A stretch of DNA of 64,000 nt from the NCBI RefSeq assembly GCF_900637975.1, contig NZ_LR134477.1, positions 496,001 to 560,000 on the forward strand. Direction: 5' to 3'. Every line of letters begins with the position of its first letter. The first letter of the stretch is position 1. The stretch comes from Actinomyces viscosus (GTDB taxonomy: Bacteria > Actinomycetota > Actinomycetes > Actinomycetales > Actinomycetaceae). This document shows positions 38,456-46,906 of the stretch, piece by piece. A program made the translations under genes and the position numbers. The notes under the pieces are model-generated. The model made no database searches. It was not told the DNA's origin and saw only the letters and a program-made list of their open reading frames with translations.

Positions 38456-39298
38456 ATGGCTGAGATGACAGGGAAGGCTGAAACGACGGGTAGGAACAGG
38501 GCGAGCACGGTCGAGGCCGCATTGAGCGACGACGGCGCCGGCCTGGACCTCACCCGTGAGCTGGCCCGGGTCCTGGGCGAGCCCCATGCCGGCGCCGACG
38601 GCCGCCATAGTGACGAGCCCTCTCCGTTCCACGACGGCGACCCGGTGGGAACTGTTAGCGCCGTGTGCACCGTCAGGAAGCTGCGGCTCGACGCCGGTCC
38701 GGCGGGCGTTTCAGCGATCCACAAGGGCGCCGTCGACGGCCCGGTCGAGGTCACCCGCACCGGGATCGTCACCGACGAGCACGGGGACCGGATCCACCAC
38801 GGCGGGACTGACAAGGCCCTTTACGCCATGAGCGCCGCTGAGCAGCGCCACTGGTCGCAGGTCCTCGGCGGCATCGAGCCGGGGCGGTTGGGGGAGAACC
38901 TCCTGATCGAGGGCGATATCGACGACGTCGAGATCGGCGCGATCCTGTCCATCGGGGACCCGTCCGCCGGGGGCCTGCGGGTCAGGGTGACCGGTGTGCG
39001 CAACCCGTGCGCCACCTTCGCCCGCGGCGTGGGCCGGGCCGACTGGGTGGAGGTCTTCTCCGTGCGCAACCGGGTGGGCGTCTATCTCGCGGTCCTCGCC
39101 GAGGGAGTGGTGCAGGCCGGCGACGAGGTCCGCGTGGTCGCCTCCCCGGGGCACCGGGTCACCTGCCGGCGCTGGTTCGCCCACCATGACCCGCGCGACG
39201 CCCAGGCGCTGCTCAACTCCGAGATCTTCGGCAACTGCGTCATCGCGCCCTTCACCAAGAAGTACGTGCGTGCCGCCGCCCACGAGCAGGTCGGCTGA
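38456..39298 (+). CDS. MOSC domain protein (YiiM-like)
   Basis: A 280-residue protein. ATG 38456 is preferred; TTG 38444 directly follows GGAAGGA and is a weaker option. After about 55 residues of variable sequence, the MOSC domain shows GPVEVTRTGIVTDEHGDRIHHGG, TDKALYAMSAAEQRHW, LGENLLIEG, and VTGVRNPCATFARG with the conserved Cys. MOSC domains carry sulfur for molybdenum-cofactor chemistry, and the YiiM subgroup detoxifies N-hydroxylated compounds. The partner reductase is not next to it. Confidence 0.88.
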   Translation: MAEMTGKAETTGRNRASTVEAALSDDGAGLDLTRELARVLGEPHAGADGRHSDEPSPFHDGDPVGTVSAVCTVRKLRLDAGPAGVSAIHKGAVDGPVEVTRTGIVTDEHGDRIHHGGTDKALYAMSAAEQRHWSQVLGGIEPGRLGENLLIEGDIDDVEIGAILSIGDPSAGGLRVRVTGVRNPCATFARGVGRADWVEVFSVRNRVGVYLAVLAEGVVQAGDEVRVVASPGHRVTCRRWFAHHDPRDAQALLNSEIFGNCVIAPFTKKYVRAAAHEQVG

Positions 39299-39386
39299 CG
39301 GCGCCGGCCGGCCCCGAACAGATAGACGGCATCGGGAAATCGAGAAGCTGCAGAAGCAGAAGCAAGTAAAGGACTCAAGGCTCCGC

Positions 39387-40397
39387 ATGGCTCAGCACCA
39401 TCCGCCCCGCTCCCACGCCATCCACTCGCGGGTGCGCTCCTTCTCGCGCGCCGGCGGCAGGCTTCGCCCCGTCCAGGCCGAGGCCCTGGCCGAGCTCGGC
39501 CCCCGCTACGTGGTCAACGTTCCGCGGGCCGACGCCGTGCGCACCGTCTCCCCGAGCTTCCGCCTGGAGCCGGACCGGCTCTTCGGGCACGTGGGCCAGG
39601 TGCGGCCGCTCATCGTCGAGGTCGGCTCGGGCAGCGGTGAGGCGCTGCTGGCCCACGCGGCCGCCCACCCGGGGGCGGACTACCTGGCGGTGGAGGTCTG
39701 GGAGACGGCGATCGCCCGGCTGGTGGCCTCGATCCACCGGCAGGGACTGCACAACGTGCGCGTCGTTCCCGCCGACGCCTCCCAGTTGCTGGCCACGGCC
39801 CTGCCGGTGGCCTGCGCCAGCGAGGTGTGGGTGTTCTTCCCCGATCCCTGGCGCAAGCCCCGTCACCGCAAGCGCCGCCTGGTGACCGCCGCCTTCGCCG
39901 ACTCGGTGGCGCGGGTCCTGCGCCCCAGCGGGGTGTGGCGCCTGGCCACCGACTGGGCCGACTACGCCTGGCAGATGCGCGACGTCGTCGAGGAGGTGGC
40001 GGCCCTGCCCACGGGACTGCGGCCCGACGCGACCCTGCCCTACTTCCGGCACGACGACGCCGCAGCCCGCCCCGACCTGGGGGCTGAGACCGCTGAGGAG
40101 GGGAGCCTGGGCAACGGCCTGGACCCGGGGTCCCCGGCCGGCGTGCGCGGCGGCTGGTCGTCCCGCTACGAGGGGCGGGTCATGACCCGGTTCGAGCAGC
40201 GGGGACTGGACGCCGGACGCACGATCCGCGACCTGACCGCCGTGCGCACCGAGGTGGCGTGGATCCCTGAGCGGGGCGCCTCCATGCTGGAGCGCCTCGA
40301 GGCCGAGGGGCAGGCCTGGGACCGCCTGGAGACCCGCCCCTGGCGCCTGCGCGAGGGCCGCGGCGACGGCCTGCTCCGCCCGGCGGACCGACCGTGA
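39387..40397 (+). CDS. trmB: tRNA (guanine-N7)-methyltransferase
   Basis: A 336-residue protein from ATG 39387. The TrmB core is intact: IVEVGSGSGEALLAHAAAHP, YLAVEVWETAIARLV, and the catalytic/recognition segment VWVFFPDPWRKPRHRKRRLV, then VLRPSGVWRLATDW. It methylates G46 of tRNA. The N-terminal 60 residues and the C-terminal 60 are longer than in E. coli, and a Gly/Asp-rich insert lies near residue 230. The stop overlaps the next start as GTGA. Confidence 0.95.
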   Translation: MAQHHPPRSHAIHSRVRSFSRAGGRLRPVQAEALAELGPRYVVNVPRADAVRTVSPSFRLEPDRLFGHVGQVRPLIVEVGSGSGEALLAHAAAHPGADYLAVEVWETAIARLVASIHRQGLHNVRVVPADASQLLATALPVACASEVWVFFPDPWRKPRHRKRRLVTAAFADSVARVLRPSGVWRLATDWADYAWQMRDVVEEVAALPTGLRPDATLPYFRHDDAAARPDLGAETAEEGSLGNGLDPGSPAGVRGGWSSRYEGRVMTRFEQRGLDAGRTIRDLTAVRTEVAWIPERGASMLERLEAEGQAWDRLETRPWRLREGRGDGLLRPADRP

Positions 40398-41710
40398 ACG
40401 CCACCGCCGGGCTGCCCCGCCGCGCCTGGCTCATGCTCATCGTCGTCGGCTTTCTGAGCTTCTGCGCAGTGCTGCGGGCCCCGGTGGGGGTCATCCCGCC
40501 GCTGCTGACGCGCCTGGGGCAGGACCTGGGCATGGGGGAGGTGACCCGCGGGGCCCTGACCTCCGTACCGATCCTGTGCTTCGGTCTGCTCACCCCGCTG
40601 GCCTCGCTCGTGGTGCGCCGCGTCGGCGTCAACACCGCGGGCCTGCTCACCCTGGGGATGGCGCTCGCAGGGGCGCTGCTGCGCTCGGCCGGCACGACCT
40701 GGGCGGCCTTCGCCGGAACCGTCATCATCGGGGCCGGGCTGACGGTGGGCAACCTCGTGGCGCCCATGGTCATCGGCCGCGACTTCTGGCACCGCACCGC
40801 GCTGATGACCGGCCTGTACTCCTCCACCTGCAACGTCATCGTCACCGCGGCCACGGCCCTGGCCGTGCCGCTGGCCCTCGTCATCGGTTGGCAGGGCTCA
40901 GCCGCCACCTGGACCGCGATCCCGGTGCTGCTGGCCGGCGCCATGTGGATATGGGTCTTCCCTCCCGGCGGCCGGGCTCCCCGGCAGAGTCTGCGCGAGC
41001 GGTCGGGCATGACCTCCTGGGTGACGGAGCACTCCCTGGCCCGGCCGACGTCGTCGACCGGCCCCGCCGTCTGGAGGCGCCCCCTGACCTGGGTGATGGC
41101 CGTGGCCTTCGCCGCCCAGACCTTCTCCTACTACGCGGTCTCGAGCTGGCTGCCCACCGCCCTGGCCGACGAGCTCGCCATGACCGAGGCCGCAGCGGGT
41201 GCGGCCGCCTCCGTCTTCTCCCTGCTGGGGATCGTCGGGCCTCTGCTGGTTCCGGTCATGTTCGAGACGCTGGGGTGGCCGTCCGGCCGCGTGCTCGGCG
41301 CCATCTGCGCCTGCTGGCTGACGCTGCCGGTCTGCCTGGTCGTCGCGCCCGCCCACTGGCTGGTGCCCTGCATGCTCTCGGGCATCGCGCAGGGCGCCTT
41401 CTTCGCCGCCCTCTTCACCCTGGTCATCCGCCGCTCGAAGTCGGTCAACGAGACCCGCCAGACAACCGCTCTCATCCAGACGACCGGCTACTGCGTGGCC
41501 GCCGTCGGGCCTGTCGTCATGGGCTGGGTCCATGAGCGCAGTGGTGGCTGGGTCGCACCGTTCGCCATGGTGGTGGGCGTCCTGGTACTGATGACCGCGT
41601 GCTCCCAGATCGCTGCCCGCACGGGCGAGCCCGACCCATCCGAGCGCGCCGTTGCGGCCGGCGCCCGGCAGGGCGAGAAACAGGCCGGCGCTTACGGCGG
41701 CGCCGCATGA
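40394..41710 (+). CDS. MFS transporter, CynX/NimT type
   Basis: A 438-residue protein with about 12 membrane segments. It begins MNATAGLPRRAWLMLIVVGF and has RAPVGVIPPLLTRLGQDLGM, a pattern typical of the CynX/NimT (cyanate/nitroimidazole) branch of the major facilitator superfamily. The cytoplasmic loop near residues 195-225 separates the two halves. Substrate unknown. It overlaps trmB by 4 bases and hemW by 4 bases, so the three genes form one operon. Confidence 0.88.
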   Translation: MNATAGLPRRAWLMLIVVGFLSFCAVLRAPVGVIPPLLTRLGQDLGMGEVTRGALTSVPILCFGLLTPLASLVVRRVGVNTAGLLTLGMALAGALLRSAGTTWAAFAGTVIIGAGLTVGNLVAPMVIGRDFWHRTALMTGLYSSTCNVIVTAATALAVPLALVIGWQGSAATWTAIPVLLAGAMWIWVFPPGGRAPRQSLRERSGMTSWVTEHSLARPTSSTGPAVWRRPLTWVMAVAFAAQTFSYYAVSSWLPTALADELAMTEAAAGAAASVFSLLGIVGPLLVPVMFETLGWPSGRVLGAICACWLTLPVCLVVAPAHWLVPCMLSGIAQGAFFAALFTLVIRRSKSVNETRQTTALIQTTGYCVAAVGPVVMGWVHERSGGWVAPFAMVVGVLVLMTACSQIAARTGEPDPSERAVAAGARQGEKQAGAYGGAA

Positions 41711-42981
41711 GCCCGGCCCAGCCAGTGGGCGAGCCCCTGCCGGGAACGGGGGAGCTGCCGCCGCAGGTGGCCGCGCCCGCACCGGATCAGAGCACGCGCC
41801 CGTTCTCGGTGTACCTGCACGTGCCCTACTGCCGGGTGCGCTGCGGCTACTGCGACTTCAACACCTACACGAACCTGACCATGGGCCAGGGAGCCTCCGC
41901 CGAGGACTTCGTGGGCACGCTCGCCGGCGAGCTGCGCGCCGCCCGCCGCGCCATGGACGCCACGGGTCTGCCGGTGCGTCAGGTGCAGACCGTCTTCATC
42001 GGCGGGGGAACACCGACCATGCTGCCCGCCTCGGACCTGGTGAGCATGCTGGACCTCGTGCGCGAGTGCTTCGGTCTCGCGCCGGACGCGGAGGTGACCA
42101 CCGAGGCCAACCCCGACTCCGTGGACGAGGCGGGCCTGGCGGCGCTGGCTCAGGGCGGTTTCACCCGGGTCTCCTTCGGGATGCAGTCGGCCGTGCCCCA
42201 CGTGCTGAAGGTCCTGGAGCGCACCCACGAGCCCGCCCGGGTGCCTCACGTCGTCGAGTGGGCGCGGCGGGCCGGACTGAGCACCTCCCTGGACCTCATC
42301 TACGGTGCTCCGGGGGAGTCCCTGGAGGACTGGCAGCGGTCCCTGGACGCGGTGACGCGGATCGGCCCGGACCACGTGAGCGCCTACGCCCTGGTCATTG
42401 AGGAGGGCACCAGGATGTGGGGCCAGGTCAGCCGCGGCGAGCTGCCGATGCCCGAGGACGACGACGAGGCCACCAAGTACGAGATGGCCGACGCCGCCCT
42501 GCGGCAGGCCGGCTACGAGTGGTACGAGATCTCCAACTGGGCTCGCCCGGGCTCCGAGTGCCGCCACAACCAGGCCTACTGGCTCGACTGGGACTGGTGG
42601 GGAGCCGGGCCCGGAGCCCACTCCCACCTGGGCGACGTGCGCCTGTGGAACACCAAGCACCCGGTGGCCTGGGCCGGACAGATCACCACCGGACACCTGC
42701 CCGTGGCCGGGCACGAGGTCATCGACGCCGACTCCCGCGAGCTGGAACGGATCATGCTGGGCATCCGCCTGCGCGAGGGCATCGAGCTGGCCGGCCTCGC
42801 AGGCCCGTCAGCGGGCTCGGCCGACGGCTCCGGGGCCGCGCCGTCGCACCTGGTGCCCGCCGTGGCCGGCCTCGTGGCCGACGGGCTCCTCGACGCAGGC
42901 GCCGCCATGAGAGGCCGGGCGGTACTCACCCTGCGAGGCCGCCTCATGGCCGACACCGTCACCCGCGCCCTGACCCAGTGA
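41707..42981 (+). CDS. hemW: HemW heme chaperone / HemN-like radical SAM protein
   Basis: A 424-residue protein from ATG 41707 (ATGA overlap with the MFS gene). The radical SAM cluster motif C-x3-C-x2-C is in YCRVRCGYCDFNTY, followed by FIGGGTPTMLPASDL and EANPDSVDEAGL. The HemN-type C-terminal domain is present with a wHTH-like end. The conserved Cys N-terminal to the C-x3-C motif of true HemN oxidase is not visible, so this is the HemW type, which binds heme rather than oxidising coproporphyrinogen (family knowledge). The gene precedes hrcA-dnaJ in the actinobacterial backbone, with extra genes between here. Confidence 0.93.
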   Translation: MSPAQPVGEPLPGTGELPPQVAAPAPDQSTRPFSVYLHVPYCRVRCGYCDFNTYTNLTMGQGASAEDFVGTLAGELRAARRAMDATGLPVRQVQTVFIGGGTPTMLPASDLVSMLDLVRECFGLAPDAEVTTEANPDSVDEAGLAALAQGGFTRVSFGMQSAVPHVLKVLERTHEPARVPHVVEWARRAGLSTSLDLIYGAPGESLEDWQRSLDAVTRIGPDHVSAYALVIEEGTRMWGQVSRGELPMPEDDDEATKYEMADAALRQAGYEWYEISNWARPGSECRHNQAYWLDWDWWGAGPGAHSHLGDVRLWNTKHPVAWAGQITTGHLPVAGHEVIDADSRELERIMLGIRLREGIELAGLAGPSAGSADGSGAAPSHLVPAVAGLVADGLLDAGAAMRGRAVLTLRGRLMADTVTRALTQ

Positions 42982-43017
42982 GCCTGGGTGGCCGGCTCAT
43001 GACGGGTGGCGCGCCTG

Positions 43018-43431
43018 CTACTGGCCGCCCGGATGCATGTACTCCCGGATCGCCTGGAACAGCTCAGGCGGCAGCTCCACGTGGCCAAAGCGCAGCTTCG
43101 GCGCCACCTCGTGCCATCCGGGAAGGGTGCGCAGCACGTCGAGCGGTACCTCTCGCACCGGCGTCTGCCACTCGATGTCGCGTCGGTACGGGATGAAGCC
43201 TGGGAACATCTCGTGCTGGTAGACCTCATCGCCCACGACCACTCCGCAGGCGGTCATCGCCTGGCATGGTTGCTTGGAGGCGAACTCCTGCTTCGGCGAG
43301 TAGTAAAGGATGTAGTCGCCTCGCCGCATGCGCTGCAGCGGTGCCTTCTTGCCGTGGCACAGCTGACAGAACCCCTCAGCCACTCCTCGAGCCACATGAT
43401 CCTTCGAGGCAACACCGAGCCAGTACTTCAT
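43018..43431 (-). CDS. EVE domain protein
   Basis: A 137-residue protein from ATG 43431 (MKYWLGVASKDHVARG); GTG 43443 would add four residues. The pattern MKYWLGVAS...RRGDYILYYSPKQEF...GVVVGDEVYQHEMFPGFIPYRRDIEWQ (seen in pieces) is that of the EVE/UPF0310 family, PUA-like proteins that bind modified nucleobases. Some are linked with modification-dependent restriction. No restriction partner is adjacent, so a solitary role is possible. The gene lies between hemW (convergent) and the VOC gene. Confidence 0.85.
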   Translation of the reverse strand: MKYWLGVASKDHVARGVAEGFCQLCHGKKAPLQRMRRGDYILYYSPKQEFASKQPCQAMTACGVVVGDEVYQHEMFPGFIPYRRDIEWQTPVREVPLDVLRTLPGWHEVAPKLRFGHVELPPELFQAIREYMHPGGQ

Positions 43432-43476
43432 CGTGATGCGCACCTTTCCTCGTGCTTCTCGTGCTGAGTGACGTCG

Positions 43477-43848
43477 TTACGACGCCTTCTCGTGGACGGT
43501 GATGGCGTAGCCGTCAGGATCCGCGAAGGTGAAGGTCAGTCCGAAGGGGCCGGGACTCGGGGCGCTCAGGATCGTGACGCCCGCGGAGCTCAGGGAGTCA
43601 TGCAGCTCCTGGACCGCGTCGCAGTGCAGCCAGAGCGCCACTCCGAGTCCGGGGCGAGGAGTCGCGGAGAGATCGGTGCCGGGCAGGGGCTCGCGAACCG
43701 CGAAGGGGATCGGCGTCGTCGTGAACAGGACGGCGCCAGGAGGTGCGGCAGGAGCACGTCGCAGCCCCAGCCTGCTCTCGTAGAACTCCGCGGAACGCTC
43801 GAGGTCTCGCACCTGCAGGGCGATGAAGTCGGGACCGGTGACGGTCAT
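43477..43848 (-). CDS. VOC family (glyoxalase/bleomycin resistance-type) protein
   Basis: A 123-residue protein from ATG 43848, with GAGGAG 6 bases upstream. The paired beta-alpha-beta-beta-beta modules of the vicinal oxygen chelate fold are visible: FIALQVRDLERSAEFYESRLGL and, in the second half, GLTFTFADPDGYAITVHEKAS. Typical roles are drug binding or small dioxygenase or isomerase activity; the substrate is unknown. It is divergent from a MarR-type regulator over a palindromic operator, so a ligand-induced response is likely. Confidence 0.87.
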   Translation of the reverse strand: MTVTGPDFIALQVRDLERSAEFYESRLGLRRAPAAPPGAVLFTTTPIPFAVREPLPGTDLSATPRPGLGVALWLHCDAVQELHDSLSSAGVTILSAPSPGPFGLTFTFADPDGYAITVHEKAS

Positions 43849-43870
43849 GGTGGGCTCCTCTCGATAGTTG

Positions 43871-43917
43871 TATGTCAGATTTCTGACATATCGAGAGTAT
43901 GTCAGAATGCTGTCATG
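43871..43917. promoter_or_regulatory. two MarR-type operators in the VOC/MarR intergenic region
   Basis: At 43871-43890 TATGTCAGA and TCTGACATA form a perfect 9-bp inverted repeat around TT. A second copy starts at 43898 (TATGTCAGA-AT-GCTGTCATG); its left arm is identical and its right arm matches at 6 of 9 positions, reaching the MarR start codon. The spacing and symmetry are typical for a MarR dimer that represses both divergent genes. Confidence 0.8.
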
Positions 43918-44346
43918 AGTCAAGACGACCCCCGGAAGCTCCTCGGCTACCAGCTCAAGCATGTTCAGTCCGCGCTTCGAACGCGCATGGATGAGGCGCT
44001 GCGCCCTCTGGGACTGAGTGCCCCGCAGTACCTTTGTCTGGAGCTGCTCAGTCGCGCGCCGGGGGCCTCGACCTCCGACCTCGCCAGGGAGGCCTTCGTG
44101 ACTCGCCAGACCATGAGCACGCTCCTGCGCTCTCTCATGGATCGAGGGCTGGCTCAGCGCATGGAGCAGGCGCCCAGCGGGCGCGCCCTGCCGCTGCGAC
44201 TCACCCCTGAGGGGCGGGACCTGCTCAAGGAGGCGTCGAAGGTGACACTGGAGATCGAACGAGTCATGGTCGCTCCACTGAGTGAGGCCCAGCTGCGAAT
44301 GGTGCAGGAGGCGCTATCGGCCTGCGTCCTGGCGCTCGAGGAGTGA
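43915..44346 (+). CDS. MarR family transcriptional regulator
   Basis: A 143-residue protein from ATG 43915 (MSQDDPRKLLGYQLKHVQSA). A winged helix spans roughly residues 35-100: LGLSAPQYLCLELLSRAPG, TSDLAREAFVTRQTMSTLL, then the wing around APSGRALPLRLTPEG. N- and C-terminal helices form the dimer. The divergent VOC gene and the two palindromes between them make this the probable autorepressor and regulator of that gene. Confidence 0.9.
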   Translation: MSQDDPRKLLGYQLKHVQSALRTRMDEALRPLGLSAPQYLCLELLSRAPGASTSDLAREAFVTRQTMSTLLRSLMDRGLAQRMEQAPSGRALPLRLTPEGRDLLKEASKVTLEIERVMVAPLSEAQLRMVQEALSACVLALEE

Positions 44347-44431
44347 GAGGCTGCTAAAGTGCTGGTCGCCCAGGTTGCTCGCGTGACGATATTTCCAGGA
44401 CAGTCTCAGGGACCTGTGGCATTTTAACGGG

Positions 44432-44496
44432 ATGACTGATTCACAGTACCCAGGTTATTCAGGCGACGGTTCCCAGCCCGGCAACACCCCCCAGAG
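44432..44496 (+). pseudogene. 5' fragment of a Gly/Pro/Tyr-rich membrane protein gene, cut by an IS
   Basis: ATG 44432 starts MTDSQYPGYSGDGSQPGNTP then QS, after which the ISAs1-family element begins at 44497. The frame continues exactly, without shift, at 45791 beyond the element once one target duplication is removed. It is the N-terminal 21 codons plus two bases of the gene whose 3' part is 45781-46751. Confidence 0.85.
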
Positions 44497-45780
44497 CAGG
44501 GGGTCGGCAAAGTTGGTGGGTGGGGGTGTCTGAGCCGTTTTGACGGGGGTGGTGTGTCGCTAGGACGGGGGCGCGGGCCCCGCAGGGACGATGAGTGGTG
44601 TCTAGTCATCCCTTCGTCCTGGGAGCCCGCGCCGATGTCATCTTCCACCACGACCGCCTTGTCGCGCCGGCCCCTGGTCCAGGTTCTCAGGAACGTGGCT
44701 GATCCCAGGGACCGTCGGGGCGTGCGTCATAACCTGTCTACGGTCCTGTCCCTGGCCGTGACCGGGGTGCTGGCCGGCTGTCGCAGCCTGACGGCGATAT
44801 GGGAGCGCACCACCGACCTGACCGGCGCCGACCTGGAGGCCCTGGGACTAGCGGCGGGCCAGGCCCTGCCCTCAGAGTCGACCATCCGCCGAGTCCTGCA
44901 GGACCTGGACCCCGCTGACGTTGACGCCCACCTGAGGTCATGGTTGTGCACGCGTACCGGCACCATCAACGGCCGCACAGTGATCGCCGTGGACGGCAAG
45001 ACCATGCGCGGCGCCCGCACCAGCAAGGACCCAGCGCCGCACCTCCTGGCCGCCTTGGACCACGCCACCGGCGCCGTACCGACCCAGCAGCGGGTGGCAG
45101 GCAAGTCCAACGAGATCCCCGCGCTCAGGGAGCTTCTCGAACCCTTGGACCTGGAAGGGGTGGTGGTGAGCGCCGATGCGATGCACACCCAGACAGGCAC
45201 AGCCCGGTGGATCACCCGGCGTGGTGGTCACTACGTGCTGACGGTCAAGGGCAACCAGAAGACCCTTCGCAGGACGCTCAAGGCGCTGCCCTGGAAGAGT
45301 GTCCCGTCCGTCTCAAGCGTCGATGCCGGTCACGGTCGGCGGGTGCGGCGCGCTGCCAAGGCGATTGAGGCTCCCGCCTGGGTGGACTTCCCCGGGGCTG
45401 CGCAGGTGGTCCAGCTCCGACGCACCAGGACCATCAAGAGCAGGAAGCATGTTGAGGTGGTCTACCTGATCTGCTCCCTCCCTATGACCGATGCCCAGCC
45501 CGAGGTCGTCGCGGCCTGGGTCCAAGGGCGCTGGGGAATCGAGAACCGACTTCACTGGGTCAGGGACGTGGTCTTCGACGAGGACCGCCACCAGCTGCGC
45601 ATCGGCAACGGCCCACAGGTCATGGCCACCCTGCGTAACCTGGCCATCAGCCTCATCCGACTCTTCCACGGCACCGGCACCTCCATCGCCAGCACCACCA
45701 GATCCCTGTCACGACAACCCAAACGAGCCATCAGACTACTCACCCAAACCCCCACCTAAACCGACTTTGCCGACCCCCTG
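44497..45780 (+). mobile_element. ISAs1-family insertion sequence, complete
   Basis: The element is 1284 bp. Its ends are inverted repeats of about 21 bp: CAGGGGGTCGGCAAAGTTGG at the left and, reversed, CAGGGGGTCGGCAAAGTCGG at the right, with one mismatch. It is flanked by a 10-bp target duplication, CCCCCCAGAG (44487-44496 and 45781-45790), which suits the 8-10 bp of the family. One intact transposase gene lies inside. Confidence 0.95.
44635..45759 (+). CDS. ISAs1-family transposase
   Basis: A 374-residue DDE transposase from ATG 44635. The N-terminal DUF4277-like/zinc-less domain reads NVADPRDRRGVRHNLSTVLSLA. Catalytic residues are visible as D in VIAVDGKTMRGA, D in VVVSADAMHTQT and E in RWGIENRLHWVRDVVFDED. 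The reading frame is uninterrupted and the ends are well preserved, so the element may be mobile. Confidence 0.93.
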   Translation: MSSSTTTALSRRPLVQVLRNVADPRDRRGVRHNLSTVLSLAVTGVLAGCRSLTAIWERTTDLTGADLEALGLAAGQALPSESTIRRVLQDLDPADVDAHLRSWLCTRTGTINGRTVIAVDGKTMRGARTSKDPAPHLLAALDHATGAVPTQQRVAGKSNEIPALRELLEPLDLEGVVVSADAMHTQTGTARWITRRGGHYVLTVKGNQKTLRRTLKALPWKSVPSVSSVDAGHGRRVRRAAKAIEAPAWVDFPGAAQVVQLRRTRTIKSRKHVEVVYLICSLPMTDAQPEVVAAWVQGRWGIENRLHWVRDVVFDEDRHQLRIGNGPQVMATLRNLAISLIRLFHGTGTSIASTTRSLSRQPKRAIRLLTQTPT

Positions 45781-46751
45781 CCCCCCAGAGCGCTCCGGGC
45801 TACGGGGCGCAGCCCGGCTATGGCCCTCAAGGGGGAGGTGCTCCGGGCTACGGGGCGCAGCCCGGCTATGGCCCTCAAGGGGGAGGTGCTCCGGGATACG
45901 GTCCGCCACCCGGGTACGGAGCCGGATACGGGGCGCAGCCCGGCAGTGACCAGCAACCCGGTTACGGTTCTCAGCCCGGCGCGGCTCCCGGATACGGTTC
46001 TCAGGCGGGAGCGGCTCCCGGCTATGGTTCTCAGCCCGGCGCGGCTCCCGGATACGGACCCCAGGCCGCCATGGGTGCCGGAGGAGGTGTACCCCCATAT
46101 TCCGGAGGGGTTATGGGCGGTGTGCCGATGAGCGTTGGTGATGGCCTGTCCTGGGCCTGGTCCAAGTTCAAGGAGAACGCGCTCATTCTCATCGTCGGCA
46201 TCGGACTATGGACGATCTTGTCCGGCATCGGTGCAGATTTTCACGTCACTATCAACAATCAAGAGTATGGGTTCGGACTTGGGATTCCCTTCGGTCTCGG
46301 AGGTTTCTTATCCTTTGTTGTTGGACTGTTCGCTCCTATCGTGATCGCCAATATGTCGCTCAAGGTTGCCACCGGTCGCCCTCTGGAGTGGAGCGACCTC
46401 TTCGCGTTCCCGAACTTGGGGGCGGGCCTTCTGGCGGGATTTCTGTCTACGATTGCCACAATTGTCGGCGTAGTCCTGTGTGTTGTCCCCGGCATCATTG
46501 TGGTCTTCCTTCTCTACTACTCCGTCTACTTCACCGTGGACAAGGGTGTGGACGGCATCGAGGGCATGAAAGCATCTTGGAGGACTCTGTCCAGCCACGT
46601 CGGTGAGCTCTTCCCCTTCGCGCTGGCCGGTGTCGGCCTCTACATCCTTGGTGCGATCTTGCTGGTCGGCTGGCTTGTGACGATCCCACTGGTGGTGCTC
46701 ATGACCGCCTACTCCTATGTACGCATCCAGGGCTACGACGTCGTCCGCTGA
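45781..46751 (+). pseudogene. 3' part of the Gly/Pro/Tyr-rich membrane protein gene
   Basis: Removing the IS and one 10-bp duplication rejoins 44432-44496 to 45791 in frame, giving a 341-residue protein. The N-terminal 115 residues are a low-complexity APGYG(A/S/P)Q region with repeats. The rest has about five membrane segments (for example ALILIVGIGLWTILSGIGAD, FLSFVVGLFAPIVIANM, LLAGFLSTIATIVGVVLCVV, GLYILGAILLVGWLV). This build resembles actinobacterial DUF4870/glycerophosphodiester phosphodiesterase membrane-domain-like proteins; the function is unknown. A shortened protein could still start at an internal ATG such as 46071 or the one at 46111-46113, which follows GGAGGGG. Confidence 0.8.
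45792..45887 (+). repeat. two perfect tandem copies of a 48-bp unit
   Basis: Units at 45792-45839 and 45840-45887 are identical and encode APGYGAQPGYGPQGGG twice. A third degenerate stretch and several GYGSQ(P/A)GAAP repeats follow to about 46070. Being a multiple of three, copy-number change would lengthen or shorten the cytoplasmic tail without shifting frame. Confidence 0.92.
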
Positions 46752-46906
46752 TTTCGCCGCTGTCCTGCTCTGCGCCCCGCACGCCTCGGCCTGCGGGGCG
46801 CAGGCTCATCGTGGACTGAAGCGCTCTCCGGCTCGGCTAGAGTGAGGCCCGACGTCGATCGACGACGTCATCCCCGAGAACCATCCTGCCCGCCACAAGG
46901 ACTTCC

